64,000 nt of DNA from Thalassospira sp. HF15 (GTDB lineage Bacteria > Pseudomonadota > Alphaproteobacteria > Rhodospirillales > Thalassospiraceae). Where the stretch lies: NCBI RefSeq assembly GCF_011806525.1, contig NZ_JAAVKI010000002.1, positions 597,445 through 661,444 on the forward strand, given 5' to 3'. Below the pieces are notes generated by a model. It saw only the letters and a program-made list of their open reading frames with translations, was not told where the DNA came from and ran no database searches. The translations under genes and the position numbers were made by a program. Below, one piece after another: positions 54,656-63,764 of this stretch (its first letter is position 1; every line of letters begins with the position of its first letter).

Positions 54656-54730
54656 GCGGGCGTAGCTCAGGGGTAGAGCATAACCTTGCCAAGGTTAGGG
54701 TCGAGAGTTCGAATCTCTTCGCCCGCTCCA
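54656..54730 (+). tRNA. tRNA-Gly (GCC), copy 2
   Basis: 75 bases, identical base for base to the copy 112 bases upstream, including the encoded CCA. The spacer between the two copies is 37 bases. Both would come from one transcript ended by the terminator at 54744. Confidence 0.97.
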
Positions 54731-54743
54731 TGATGAAAGTTTT

Positions 54744-54773
54744 AAAAAGGCCGTCCTTCGGGGCGGTCTTTTT
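54744..54773 (+). terminator. intrinsic terminator after the tRNA pair
   Basis: AAAAAGGCCGTCC and GGGCGGTCTTTTT form a stem (with two G-T pairs) around TTCG, with a T-run at the end. Confidence 0.9.
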
Positions 54774-54843
54774 GCTTGTGGACCCAAGGCCGGGGATCTT
54801 TTTCTGGCTTGCAAGCAAACGCGAATTATCGTGTGTTTGCGTG

Positions 54844-55485
54844 ATGACTCGATCAATCTCTCCCTCGCCCGCGTCTTCAGAGCGGATCATCTACACCGTT
54901 GGCTATGCCGGTCATGATCGGCATAGCTTGCTGAACCTGTTCAAGGAGCACGGTATTACGGCGGTGGCTGATATCCGGACCTTCAAGCGATCAAGTTATT
55001 GGACAGCCTTTGATTCTGAGAGCTTCGGGCCATACTTGCGTGAAAACGGCATTGCCTATGTCTTCTTGGGCGATGTGATGGGTGGCAAGCCGCAAATCCC
55101 AGATCTTTATCCCGACGGGCAGCTTGACTACGGCCTGATGGCTGAGCGAGATGACTTCAAATCCGGCATCGAACGGCTGGTTTCGGGGGCAGAGAAATAC
55201 CGCATCTGTCTGATGTGTGCCGAGAAGGACCCGCTGGATTGCCATCGCACGTTGCTGATTGCCCCGGCGCTGAAAGAAGCCGGTTTTGATCTTTGCCATC
55301 TTTTTGACGGTCGGGTTGAATGCCAGTCGGAAACCGATGCCCGGATGATCGCGATCAATGGCGGGGATGCGCCCGATCTGTTTGCGGCGGCTGCACCTGA
55401 TCCGGATGCAGAGTGCAAACTGGCAATGGCGCGTCAGATCAAGCGCGTCGCGCCCAGGGCAGAGGATGCCATTAAACGCCGATAG
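54844..55485 (+). CDS. DUF488 family protein
   Basis: 213 aa from ATG 54844; a GTG three bases earlier is possible, and the frame continues back to 54730 without family sequence. The ribosome binding site is weak. The signatures are IIYTVGYAGHDRHSLLNLFKEHGITAVADIRTFKRSSYW near the N-terminus and ICLMCAEKDPLDCHRTLLIAPAL (about residues 120-142), the conserved DUF488 Cys/His block. The family is widespread and of unknown biochemical role, though the Cys and His look catalytic. It lies directly after the tRNA terminator and converges with fabI, 19 bases away. Confidence 0.88.
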   Translation: MTRSISPSPASSERIIYTVGYAGHDRHSLLNLFKEHGITAVADIRTFKRSSYWTAFDSESFGPYLRENGIAYVFLGDVMGGKPQIPDLYPDGQLDYGLMAERDDFKSGIERLVSGAEKYRICLMCAEKDPLDCHRTLLIAPALKEAGFDLCHLFDGRVECQSETDARMIAINGGDAPDLFAAAAPDPDAECKLAMARQIKRVAPRAEDAIKRR

Positions 55486-55504
55486 CGGGCGGGCTGACTT
55501 CACC

Positions 55505-56263
55505 TTAGCCCATGATGTTGTAGCCACCGTCAATATGCACCACATCACCGGTCAATGACTTCGCCCGGTCACTGGCCAGAAACGCCGCCAGTTCACCAAT
55601 TTCATCAATCGTTACCAGACGATGTGACGGCGCGCGTTGGGTGGCTTCATCCATCAGATGTTGAAATTCTGCAATCCCGGATGCCGCGCGGGTCAGAAGT
55701 GGTCCCGGCGAAATCGCATGACAGCGAATGCCCTTGGGGCCCAATTCGGCTGCCATATAGCGAGTCGTACTTTCAAGTGCTGCCTTCACCGGGCCCATGA
55801 CGCCGTAATGATCAATGACCTTTTCTGATCCCATATAGGTCACGGTCAAAAGGGTACCGCCATCACGCATCAGCGGCTCAGCCCGTTTGGCCAGACGGGC
55901 AAAGGAATGGCAGGAAATATCCATCGCCGCCATAAACCCGTCGCGGGAGCAATCAACCACCCGCCCATGAAGGTCATCTGCCGGCGCAAAGGCGATGGAG
56001 TGCAAAACAAAATCAAGCTTTCCCCATTTCTGTTCGATTTCGGCAAAAAGCGCATCTTCCTGTGCTTTGTCGCGCACATCAAATGGGGTGAAGATCGGGG
56101 CACCGATTTCTTGGGCGAGCGGTTCTACAAACCGTTTGGCCTTATCGTTCAGATAGGTGACCGCTATGTCTGCCCCTTCACGTTTGCAAACGCGCGCGCA
56201 GCCCCAGGCGATGGACATTTCATTGGCAATCCCGACAATCAGCCCTTTTTTGCCTTCAAGCAT
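55505..56263 (-). CDS. fabI: enoyl-[acyl-carrier-protein] reductase FabI
   Basis: 252 aa, full length. It is the NADH-dependent final reductase of each fatty-acid elongation cycle. The SDR cofactor site is GLIVGIANEMSIAWGCA (residues ~7-23), with the FabI-specific pattern. The catalytic triad is visible as TYMGSEKVIDHYGVMGPVKAALES (about residues 143-166), where Tyr is followed six residues later by Lys. RTLAASGI-like substrate loop is LLTRAASGIAEFQHL. FabI is the target of triclosan and isoniazid-type inhibitors in other bacteria; no resistance substitution is claimed here. It is on the minus strand, divergent from the dehydrogenase gene. Confidence 0.97.
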   Translation of the reverse strand: MLEGKKGLIVGIANEMSIAWGCARVCKREGADIAVTYLNDKAKRFVEPLAQEIGAPIFTPFDVRDKAQEDALFAEIEQKWGKLDFVLHSIAFAPADDLHGRVVDCSRDGFMAAMDISCHSFARLAKRAEPLMRDGGTLLTVTYMGSEKVIDHYGVMGPVKAALESTTRYMAAELGPKGIRCHAISPGPLLTRAASGIAEFQHLMDEATQRAPSHRLVTIDEIGELAAFLASDRAKSLTGDVVHIDGGYNIMG

Positions 56264-56630
56264 GCTTTTGTTCCTTTTCGGATCATGTGCGTGTGCGAAG
56301 TAGTCGGTAAAACGGGGCGCATTTCAAAGTGTACCGGGTTTTGCGCTGCAAAAAAGTGCAAAATTCTATGACAATCGGTCCCTGCCGATGATTTTGCGGC
56401 GTCTGCTAGTTTATTGCTTTGATGATTTTTTTTTGTGCAGAAGCATAGTTTTTAAGCAGATGATCCGTTATGTGTAGGCGTGAAGGAACGCACAGGCTTT
56501 CCACACAGGTTTATGGTGGAAAACTCCGCTTTCCTTCCCAAATAAAGCAAAATCAGTGGTGTGTTGCACCGGTCGCAAAGATCGGTGTTTCGGTTCTGGC
56601 AAACAGAACCGGGAAAAAGGGAAATTGGTC
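56264..56630. other. divergent intergenic region fabI / NAD-GDH
   Basis: 367 bases between fabI (leftward) and the giant dehydrogenase (rightward). It contains a TTTCCAC/GTGGAAA inverted repeat with an 11-base loop at 56498-56522, in what should be the dehydrogenase leader. I saw no recognised operator or riboswitch. Confidence 0.45.
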
Positions 56631-59600
56631 ATGAAAGCCCGAAACGGCGACCCAAAACGGGAAGTCATCGACAAGGTTGTCGAGAAAATCCATCAACGAA
56701 TGTCTGGTGAAATGGCGAAGGATGCAGAAGCATTCGTTCGCCTTTTTTATAAGGACGTTCCGCCTGACGACATGGCGGGTCGATCTGTCGACTCGCTTTA
56801 TGGCGCGGCATTGACACTATACAAATTCGCGCAAAAGCGCCCCGCGGCCGATACCGCCAAAATCCGGGTTTATAACCCCGATCTCGAAGAGCATGGCTGG
56901 ACATCCGATCACACGGTGATCGAAATCAACAATACCGATATGCCGTTCCTCGTAGACTCGGTAACAGCAGCTCTGCACGAACTTGATCTGACGGTTCATC
57001 TTGTCATTCACCCGATCATGCGCATTGCGCGTGATGACAAGGGCAACCTAAAAGGGGTCGCCGGTGTCGAAGAAACCGATGATCCGCGTGAATCGGTCAT
57101 GCATGTCGAAATCGACGAGCAAACCGATCAGGACGTGCTTGCCAAGGTTCATGATCGTCTTGAAAACTGTCTGACCGACGTTGCACTGGCCGTACGTGAC
57201 TGGCAACCGATGCTCAAAAAGGTCTCAGAAGTCCTTGATGAAATCGGCGAGGTCAAGGCGGGTGCCAGCGACGAAGATCGCCGCGAAGTGCAGGACTTCC
57301 TTGGCTGGCTTCACAACGATCACTTCACCTTCCTGGGCTATCGCGAATACAGCTTTAAAAGCGGTGGCAAAAAGTCCCAGGTGGATGTCGAAGTCAAAAA
57401 TCAGCTTGGCATTCTGTCACGCGAAGGCACTCATGTTTTTGATGAACTGCGCCAGATCGGCAACTTGTCGGCAGAGGTACAGGACTTCGTGACCAAGCCG
57501 AACCTGCTGATGGTGACCAAGGCCAACAAGCAATCCACCGTGCACCGGTCCGTGCATCTTGATACGATTGTCGTCAAACAGTTCGACGCCAAGGGCAAGG
57601 TCGTCGGTCAGCATCTGTTTGTCGGCCTGTTTACCTCGGTTGCCTATAACCTCAGCCCGCGCCTGATCCCGCTTTTGCGCATGAAGTTGGCCGAAACGGT
57701 CAAGCGTGCCGGTTTCCCGCCCGCCAGCCACGATGGCAAGGCGCTGGTCAATATCCTTGAAACCTATCCGCGTGATGAACTGTTCCAGGTCGATCTCGAC
57801 GATCTGTATCACACCTGCATGGGCATTCTGCATTTGCAGGAACGTCAACGTATCGCGCTGTTCGTGCGTCGCGATGCCTTTGAACGGTTTGTTTCCTGCC
57901 AGCTGTTCTGCCCGCGTGACCGCTTCACGACCAAGCTGCGCCTCAAATTCCAGACGGTGATTGAAAATGCCTTTGATGGCAAAGTCACCGCCCATTACAC
58001 CCTTATCGGTGACAGCCCGCTTGCGCGTTTGCACCTGTTGGTCAAAACCAATCCTGGTGAATTGCCGGAATACAGTGTCACCGATATCGAACGCCAACTG
58101 GTCGAAGCCGCCCGTGACTGGTCCGATACCCTCCGTCAGGTTCTTGTCCGCGAACTGGGCGAGGAACGCGGTCTGGCGCTGCATCGCCGCTATGGGGAAA
58201 GCTTCTCAAGCGATTATCGCGAACGGTTCACGGTCGAAAGTGCGGAACTCGATATTGAACGCGTCGAGGAGGTCATCAATGCCAATGACCTGCGGGTGAA
58301 CCTCTATCGCCCGATCGAGGCCGCCGAGAACGAGCTGCGCTTCAAGATCTATAATCCCGGCGCACCGGTGCCGCTGTCTGATGTTCTTCCCATGCTGGAA
58401 AACATGGGGCTTAAGGTCATCACCGAAAACCCGTTCACGGTCAGTCCGCGTGATGTCGACAGTGATGTCCGCATTCATGATTTCGGTGTTGAGGTCGATG
58501 GCGAGTTCAGCCTGCATGATGTACGCAGCAAGTTCCAGGAACTGTTCGTACGCATGTGGCATGGCGAGGTTGAAAACGACGCGTTCAACCGGCTTGTCCT
58601 TCTGGGCAATTTGCATTGGCGCGAAGTCGTTATTTTGCGCGCCTATGCCCGTTACACCCGACAGACCGGCTCGGCCTTCTCGCAGGCTTATATGGCCAAG
58701 ACCCTTGCCAATAATCCGGCATTGGCGTCCGCCCTTGTTTCACTGTTTGTCGCGCGCTTTGATCCGGATCGTGATCCGGGCTTGGCGAACGAGGTTGAGG
58801 CAATTGAAGCTGACATCATCACCCGTCTTGAAGATGTGATGAACCCTGATGAAGACCGTATATTGCGCGCCTTCCTCAATCTGGTGCAAGCGACCCTTCG
58901 GACCAACTTCTTCCAGGTGGATGCGGATGGAAACCCGAAATCCTACCTGTCGGTCAAATTCAATTCCGGCATGATCGAAGACTTGCCGCTGCCCCGTCCG
59001 TGGCGCGAAATCTTTGTCTATTCCCCGCGGGTCGAGGCCGTCCACCTGCGCGGTGGTCCGGTTGCGCGTGGTGGCATTCGCTGGTCGGATCGGCAGGAAG
59101 ATTTCCGTACTGAGATCCTCGGTCTGGTCAAAGCCCAGATGGTCAAGAACGCCGTGATCGTGCCGGTTGGTTCCAAGGGTGGCTTTGTCGTTAAACGTCC
59201 GCCGGTCGATGGCACCCGCGAAGCATTCCTTGAAGAAGGCATTGCCTGCTACAAAACGCTCATGAGCGGGATGCTCGACATCACCGACAACATCGTTGCT
59301 GGTGAAATCGTTGCCCCCGAACGTGTTCGCCGTCTTGATGACGATGATCCCTATCTGGTTGTGGCCGCTGATAAGGGAACGGCCACCTTCTCGGATATCG
59401 CCAATGGCGTCGCACGTGATTATGGCTTCTGGCTTGACGATGCCTTTGCATCTGGCGGGTCACAGGGCTATGACCACAAGAAAATGGGCATTACCGCCCG
59501 TGGCGCGTGGGAGTCGGTCAAACGTCACTTCCGCGAAATGGGCAAGAACATCCAGACCACGCCGTTCACCGTGGCCGGTGTTGGCGATATGTCGGGCGAT

Positions 59601-61466
59601 GTGTTTGGCAATGGCATGCTGCTGTCTGAACAGATCAAGCTGGTCGCGGCCTTTAACCACATGCATATCTTTGTCGATCCGGACCCGGACCCGGCCAAAA
59701 GCTTTGCCGAACGCAAACGTCTGTTTGAGATGCCGCGTTCAAGCTGGACCGATTATGACAAGAAAACCCTGTCCAAGGGCGGGGATATCTTTGATCGCAA
59801 GGCCAAAACTCTTGATCCGTCACCCGAGGTCCGCAAGGTGCTGGGGCTTGGCAGTGGCAAGGTCACCCCGGCTGAAATGATGCAGGCTATCCTGAAATCC
59901 GAAGTCGAGCTTCTGTGGTTCGGCGGGATCGGGACCTATATCAAATCCAGTCTCGAAACTAACGCTGATGCCGGCGACCGTGCCAATGATTCCATCCGCA
60001 TCAATGGCCGTGAAGTTCGCGCAAAGGTCGTTGGCGAAGGCGCAAACCTTGGTGCGACCCAGCGGGGCCGTATTGAATACGCCCATGCCGGTGGCCGTCT
60101 GAATACCGATGCAATTGATAACGCCGCAGGCGTGAATTGCTCGGATCACGAGGTCAACATCAAGATCCTTGTCGGCGAAGTGGTTGCGGCCGGTGATATG
60201 ACCGAAAAGCAGCGTAACAAGCTGCTGGTCGATATGACCGACGAGGTCGGTGATCTCGTGCTGCGCGACAACTATCTGCAAAGTCAGGCGATTTCAAATT
60301 CGGATGCCGTAAGTGCCGATTTGCTGGATGCGCAGGTCCGTCTGATCCGCATGCTTGAACGCGAAGGGCGGTTGAACCGTGAAATTGAATATCTTCCCGA
60401 TGACGAGGAACTCACCCGTCGTGCCAACGCGCATGAAGGCCTGACCCGTCCGGAAGTCTCGGTTCTGATGCCTTATGCGAAACTGTGGCTCTATGACGAA
60501 ATTCTTGAATCCGATCTGCCCGATGATCCGGTTCTCGTCGAAGAACTGGTGCGCTACTTCCCGACAGCCTTGCGTAAGAAATACGCCGATGCGATTTCAA
60601 ACCACCGTCTGAAGCGTGAAATCATCGCGACTGTTGCGACCAACAGTCTGGTCAACCGCGTTGGCGGCACCTTCGTCCATGACATGATGGAAGCCACCGG
60701 TATGTCGGCGGTTGATGTGTCGCGTGGCTATCTGATCACGCGGTCCGTCTTTGGCCTGCGGGACTTGTGGGACGGGATCGAGGCGCTTGATAACGTGGTG
60801 CTGGCCAAACTCCAGACCAGCATGTTCCGCGAAATCAACCGCATGGTAAACGACGTGACCCAGTGGTTCCTGCGCAATTGCGAGGATCTGAATGTCGGTG
60901 ACAAGATCGAGATGTTCCGTCCTGCGGTTTCCAAGGTGATCGAAAGCTTTGAAGAAATCGTGCCCGAAGATGCCGCTGCACGCACGGCACTGTCGCAAAA
61001 GGCCGAGTCTCTGGTGGCACAAGGTGTGCCTGAAGATGTTGCCTGGCGGGTGGCATCCGCTGCGCAAATGGTGGCCATTTGTGATGTGGTCCGCATCGCA
61101 GAGGCGACCGGACGCGACGTCATCGAAGTGTCTGCCACCTATTTTGCGGTGGGGGCCCGCTTCCAGTTGGGCCTGATGCGCTCAGCCGCCGAGTCTATCG
61201 AAGCCGACACGTACTGGCAGAAGCTTGCCCGTGCAGCCGTGATCGACGATCTGTTCGGTCATCAGCGCGAACTGACCCGCTCGGTTCTGGCTGCCGGCAA
61301 GAAGGGCACATCGGGATCGGACTTGCTCGATATCTGGGTGCAGGATCGCCAGCGCGGATGTGCACGTTGCGATGAATTGATCAACGAGCTGCGCTCGGCT
61401 GGTCAGATCGATCTCGCCATGATCACGGTCGCCAACCGGCAGATCAGGGCGTTGATCGGTGCCTAA
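56631..61466 (+). CDS. NAD-specific glutamate dehydrogenase, 180-kDa type
   Basis: 1611 aa from ATG 56631 (MKARNGDPKREVIDKVVEKI), with AAAAAGGGAAA upstream; a start at 56556 would add only unrelated residues. It is the large bacterial NAD-GDH that oxidises glutamate to 2-oxoglutarate and ammonium in the catabolic direction. Residues about 1-700 are the long regulatory N-terminus typical of this class, with ACT-like segments (PFLVDSVTAALHELDLTVHLVIHPIM). The catalytic part (about 780-1200) shows RGGPVARGGIRWSDRQEDFRTEILGLVKAQMVKNAVIVPVGSKGGFVVKR, with the catalytic Lys, and later YDHKKMGITARGAWESVKRHFREMG. The C-terminal ~350 aa form a helical region. It is a single-gene unit with its own terminator. 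Confidence 0.96.
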   Translation: MKARNGDPKREVIDKVVEKIHQRMSGEMAKDAEAFVRLFYKDVPPDDMAGRSVDSLYGAALTLYKFAQKRPAADTAKIRVYNPDLEEHGWTSDHTVIEINNTDMPFLVDSVTAALHELDLTVHLVIHPIMRIARDDKGNLKGVAGVEETDDPRESVMHVEIDEQTDQDVLAKVHDRLENCLTDVALAVRDWQPMLKKVSEVLDEIGEVKAGASDEDRREVQDFLGWLHNDHFTFLGYREYSFKSGGKKSQVDVEVKNQLGILSREGTHVFDELRQIGNLSAEVQDFVTKPNLLMVTKANKQSTVHRSVHLDTIVVKQFDAKGKVVGQHLFVGLFTSVAYNLSPRLIPLLRMKLAETVKRAGFPPASHDGKALVNILETYPRDELFQVDLDDLYHTCMGILHLQERQRIALFVRRDAFERFVSCQLFCPRDRFTTKLRLKFQTVIENAFDGKVTAHYTLIGDSPLARLHLLVKTNPGELPEYSVTDIERQLVEAARDWSDTLRQVLVRELGEERGLALHRRYGESFSSDYRERFTVESAELDIERVEEVINANDLRVNLYRPIEAAENELRFKIYNPGAPVPLSDVLPMLENMGLKVITENPFTVSPRDVDSDVRIHDFGVEVDGEFSLHDVRSKFQELFVRMWHGEVENDAFNRLVLLGNLHWREVVILRAYARYTRQTGSAFSQAYMAKTLANNPALASALVSLFVARFDPDRDPGLANEVEAIEADIITRLEDVMNPDEDRILRAFLNLVQATLRTNFFQVDADGNPKSYLSVKFNSGMIEDLPLPRPWREIFVYSPRVEAVHLRGGPVARGGIRWSDRQEDFRTEILGLVKAQMVKNAVIVPVGSKGGFVVKRPPVDGTREAFLEEGIACYKTLMSGMLDITDNIVAGEIVAPERVRRLDDDDPYLVVAADKGTATFSDIANGVARDYGFWLDDAFASGGSQGYDHKKMGITARGAWESVKRHFREMGKNIQTTPFTVAGVGDMSGDVFGNGMLLSEQIKLVAAFNHMHIFVDPDPDPAKSFAERKRLFEMPRSSWTDYDKKTLSKGGDIFDRKAKTLDPSPEVRKVLGLGSGKVTPAEMMQAILKSEVELLWFGGIGTYIKSSLETNADAGDRANDSIRINGREVRAKVVGEGANLGATQRGRIEYAHAGGRLNTDAIDNAAGVNCSDHEVNIKILVGEVVAAGDMTEKQRNKLLVDMTDEVGDLVLRDNYLQSQAISNSDAVSADLLDAQVRLIRMLEREGRLNREIEYLPDDEELTRRANAHEGLTRPEVSVLMPYAKLWLYDEILESDLPDDPVLVEELVRYFPTALRKKYADAISNHRLKREIIATVATNSLVNRVGGTFVHDMMEATGMSAVDVSRGYLITRSVFGLRDLWDGIEALDNVVLAKLQTSMFREINRMVNDVTQWFLRNCEDLNVGDKIEMFRPAVSKVIESFEEIVPEDAAARTALSQKAESLVAQGVPEDVAWRVASAAQMVAICDVVRIAEATGRDVIEVSATYFAVGARFQLGLMRSAAESIEADTYWQKLARAAVIDDLFGHQRELTRSVLAAGKKGTSGSDLLDIWVQDRQRGCARCDELINELRSAGQIDLAMITVANRQIRALIGA

Positions 61467-61503
61467 TCGCTGATACATCGCAAGACCCTGTCGTGAAGCA
61501 TAG

Positions 61504-61540
61504 GAAGGGCGCCTGTAACGGGCGCCCTTCTTTGATTTTA
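61504..61540 (+). terminator. intrinsic terminator after NAD-GDH
   Basis: GAAGGGCGCC and GGCGCCCTTC form a perfect 10-bp stem around TGTAACG, followed by TTTGATTTTA. Confidence 0.9.
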
Positions 61541-61774
61541 CCGGCGTTAAATTACTGCTGCGTCTTGTGACAGCGCCGGTCACATTGAACATACCGGTCC
61601 ATTGGCAGATATGACGATTTTGCAGAGCTTGCGCTAGATCTCGGAAATGAATAGGAATTCCTGTCATCCTGCTGCCATTATTATATGATGTGATCAAAAT
61701 ATTACCGGCGTGTTTCTTGAAAAATACCAACCGGTATGTATATCTGCACTACATAAACAGAACAGGTTAAGGTT
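61541..61774. other. upstream region of the tetR gene
   Basis: 234 bases, AT-rich at the right end. Apart from the candidate operator at 61724 I see no other signal in it. Confidence 0.5.
61724..61737 (+). promoter_or_regulatory. candidate TetR operator upstream of tetR
   Basis: ATACC-AACC-GGTAT is a perfect inverted repeat with a 4-base spacer, 37 bases before the tetR start. The right half, CGGTATG, recurs in the site before the adaptor gene, suggesting one regulator controls both. Confidence 0.6.
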
Positions 61775-62404
61775 ATGAGGAACGCCGCGGAAACCCGGAT
61801 CAAGCTGCTGGAAACGGCGATGGAGCTATTGGCAACGCGCAGTTATCACGATGTTGGTGTCAGTGATGTTTGCAAGCATGCCGGGGTCACAAAGGGTGCG
61901 TTCTATCATCACTTTGACAGCAAGGCAGAACTGTTTGCCGCAGCTGCGCGCCATCACTGGGAAAAGGGCAAGGACGAGCTCCGCGCCATATTTTCCCCCG
62001 ATGTTCCACCGCTTGACCAGCTTAACGGCTATATCGAACTCATTTGTAACAAGCAGGAACGCTATACCGTTCCGGGTGAAAACGAAGTCTGTGTTTGCCC
62101 GATTTTTACTGCCGGTGGTCAGGTCGGGCCGGAAGACGAACCGATTCAGGCCTGTTCACGCGAACTTGCCGAAGAACAAATCAAATATCTGTCGTCCATG
62201 GTGCGCGGCCTGAAAGGCGAGGGCATGCTGGACCAGGATGGTGATGTGACAACCCTGGCGCGAATGATCTTCCAGTATGTTCACGGTTTGCTCACCTATG
62301 GCCAGGTTTTCAATGACCTTGATACCGTGCGGTCTGATATTCGCAACGGCATTTGCCGAATCCTGAATTTACAGTGTAAATTCAGAGATTTAGAGAAAAA
62401 TTAA
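61775..62404 (+). CDS. TetR family transcriptional repressor
   Basis: 209 aa. The N-terminal helix-turn-helix is clear: ETAMELLATRSYHDVGVSDVCKHAGVTKGAFYHHFDSKAELFAAA (about residues 12-56), with the TetR signature G-AFYHHF. The C-terminal ligand-binding region (about 60-209) is divergent, as usual. AGGTTAAGG precedes ATG 61775. Its gene lies directly upstream of an RND efflux adaptor gene. Matching inverted repeats occur before both, so it most likely represses its own transcription and the pump. The inducer is unknown. Confidence 0.93.
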   Translation: MRNAAETRIKLLETAMELLATRSYHDVGVSDVCKHAGVTKGAFYHHFDSKAELFAAAARHHWEKGKDELRAIFSPDVPPLDQLNGYIELICNKQERYTVPGENEVCVCPIFTAGGQVGPEDEPIQACSRELAEEQIKYLSSMVRGLKGEGMLDQDGDVTTLARMIFQYVHGLLTYGQVFNDLDTVRSDIRNGICRILNLQCKFRDLEKN

Positions 62405-62481
62405 CACACATTTACATGTGAATTACGCGAAAAAAATCTGAAAAAATTTCTGCTTTTTTGCGTTTTTACACTTGCGATCAA

Positions 62482-62491
62482 ACCGATCGGT
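62482..62491 (+). promoter_or_regulatory. candidate TetR operator upstream of the RND adaptor
   Basis: ACCGATCGGT is a perfect 10-base palindrome, followed by ATGCA. With its flank (CGGTATGCA) it shares CGGTATG and the palindromic form with the site upstream of tetR. It lies 63 bases before the adaptor start. Confidence 0.55.
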
Positions 62492-62553
62492 ATGCATTTA
62501 ACCATTCAAACGGACCGCCAACGTGCGGTGCAACCTATTTGGAAGATGGTAAG

Positions 62554-63726
62554 ATGCAGTCTCGATCAAAACGCAAAATTTTGCTGCCAGTCGCTGCCTT
62601 GGCGCTGGTTGCTGCTGCCGGTGGATATGGTCTGCATATCACCGGTTCCGCTGCTGATGAGGTCGCGGTTCAAACCGAACAAGCAGCCCCCCCGGCAACC
62701 CCGGTCACCGTATCGGGTGTCAAAACGCAATCCGTCCGCCTCTGGAGCAACTTTTCCGGCCGTCTGAGTGCTGTGGAAGAGGTCCAGCTGCGCCCGCAGG
62801 TCAGCGGTGCGATTGTCGAAATCCGCTTTGAAGACGGTCAGTTGGTCAAGCAGGGCGATATTCTTGCCGTCATTGACCCCCGCAGTTATCAGGCCGCGGT
62901 CGATGAAGCGCGCGCCGAACTGGCTGCCGCCCGGCAAAACCTGTCGCTTGCGAAAAAGGAAAAGGAACGGGCCGAGAAACTTGTTTCCAACGGCACGGTT
63001 TCCAAGCGCGTTTATGACGAACGCCTCAGCACCCATCAGGTTGCCCAAAGTGATGTCAGTCGCGCAAAGGCCAAACTTGAACTGGCCGAAATTCAGCTTG
63101 ATCACGCCTATGTCAAAGCGCCGATCAATGGTCGCGTCAGCCGGGTTGAACTGACAGAGGGCAATCAGGTCAATGCCGGTGCCAATGCCCCGGTCCTGAC
63201 CACGATTGTTTCAACCGGTGAAATCTATGCCGACTTTGACCTTGATGAGCAGACCTTCTTTGCAAGCCTTGGTGACAGCGGCAAGATCGACGAAGCAGCC
63301 CAAACCATTCCGGTCAATATGACGCTGTCGAATGGTCGCCATGTTTCCGGTCACGTGCACAGTTTTGACAACCGCATTGATCCGCGCACCGGCACCATCC
63401 GGACCCGCGCGCTGTTTGACAACCTTGATGGCAGCCTGCTGCCTGGCACGTTTGCAAGTCTTCAGCTCGGAACACTGGCCAAAAGCGACGTCATCATGGT
63501 CTCGCCAGAAGCCATCAGCACCGATCAGGATCGCAAGTTTGTCTATGTCGTCGACCCCGACAATACGGTTGCCTATCGCGAGGTAACGCTGGGGTCGGAA
63601 ATCAATGGCATGCGCATTGTGACGTCCGGTCTGAACGAGGGTGATCTTGTGATCGTCAACGGCATCATGAAGGTCCGTCCGGGTATGCCTGTTGCACCTG
63701 AAATTCTGCAGGCCTCCGCATCGTAA
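62554..63726 (+). CDS. RND efflux periplasmic adaptor (membrane fusion protein)
   Basis: 390 aa from ATG 62554; the in-frame start at 62458 overlaps the candidate operator and is unlikely. An N-terminal membrane anchor or signal (KILLPVAALALVAAAGGYG, no lipobox) leads into the biotinyl-lipoyl half (VQLRPQVSGAIVEIRFEDGQLVKQGDILAVID), an alpha-hairpin (about residues 115-185), the second lipoyl half (AYVKAPINGRVSRVELTEGNQVNAG), and beta-barrel and membrane-proximal domains. It links the inner-membrane RND pump to an outer-membrane channel. The pump gene follows 38 bases downstream. No outer membrane channel gene is inside the window. Confidence 0.95.
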   Translation: MQSRSKRKILLPVAALALVAAAGGYGLHITGSAADEVAVQTEQAAPPATPVTVSGVKTQSVRLWSNFSGRLSAVEEVQLRPQVSGAIVEIRFEDGQLVKQGDILAVIDPRSYQAAVDEARAELAAARQNLSLAKKEKERAEKLVSNGTVSKRVYDERLSTHQVAQSDVSRAKAKLELAEIQLDHAYVKAPINGRVSRVELTEGNQVNAGANAPVLTTIVSTGEIYADFDLDEQTFFASLGDSGKIDEAAQTIPVNMTLSNGRHVSGHVHSFDNRIDPRTGTIRTRALFDNLDGSLLPGTFASLQLGTLAKSDVIMVSPEAISTDQDRKFVYVVDPDNTVAYREVTLGSEINGMRIVTSGLNEGDLVIVNGIMKVRPGMPVAPEILQASAS

Positions 63727-63764
63727 TCGATGTGTGACTGCGCTTTAAAGCAAGGCTGAAAAAC

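Noticed and set aside
54544..54730. Direct repeats that might look like a CRISPR or an integration site
   Set aside because: They are two complete tRNA-Gly genes with normal cloverleaf pairing; no spacers or integrase are present.
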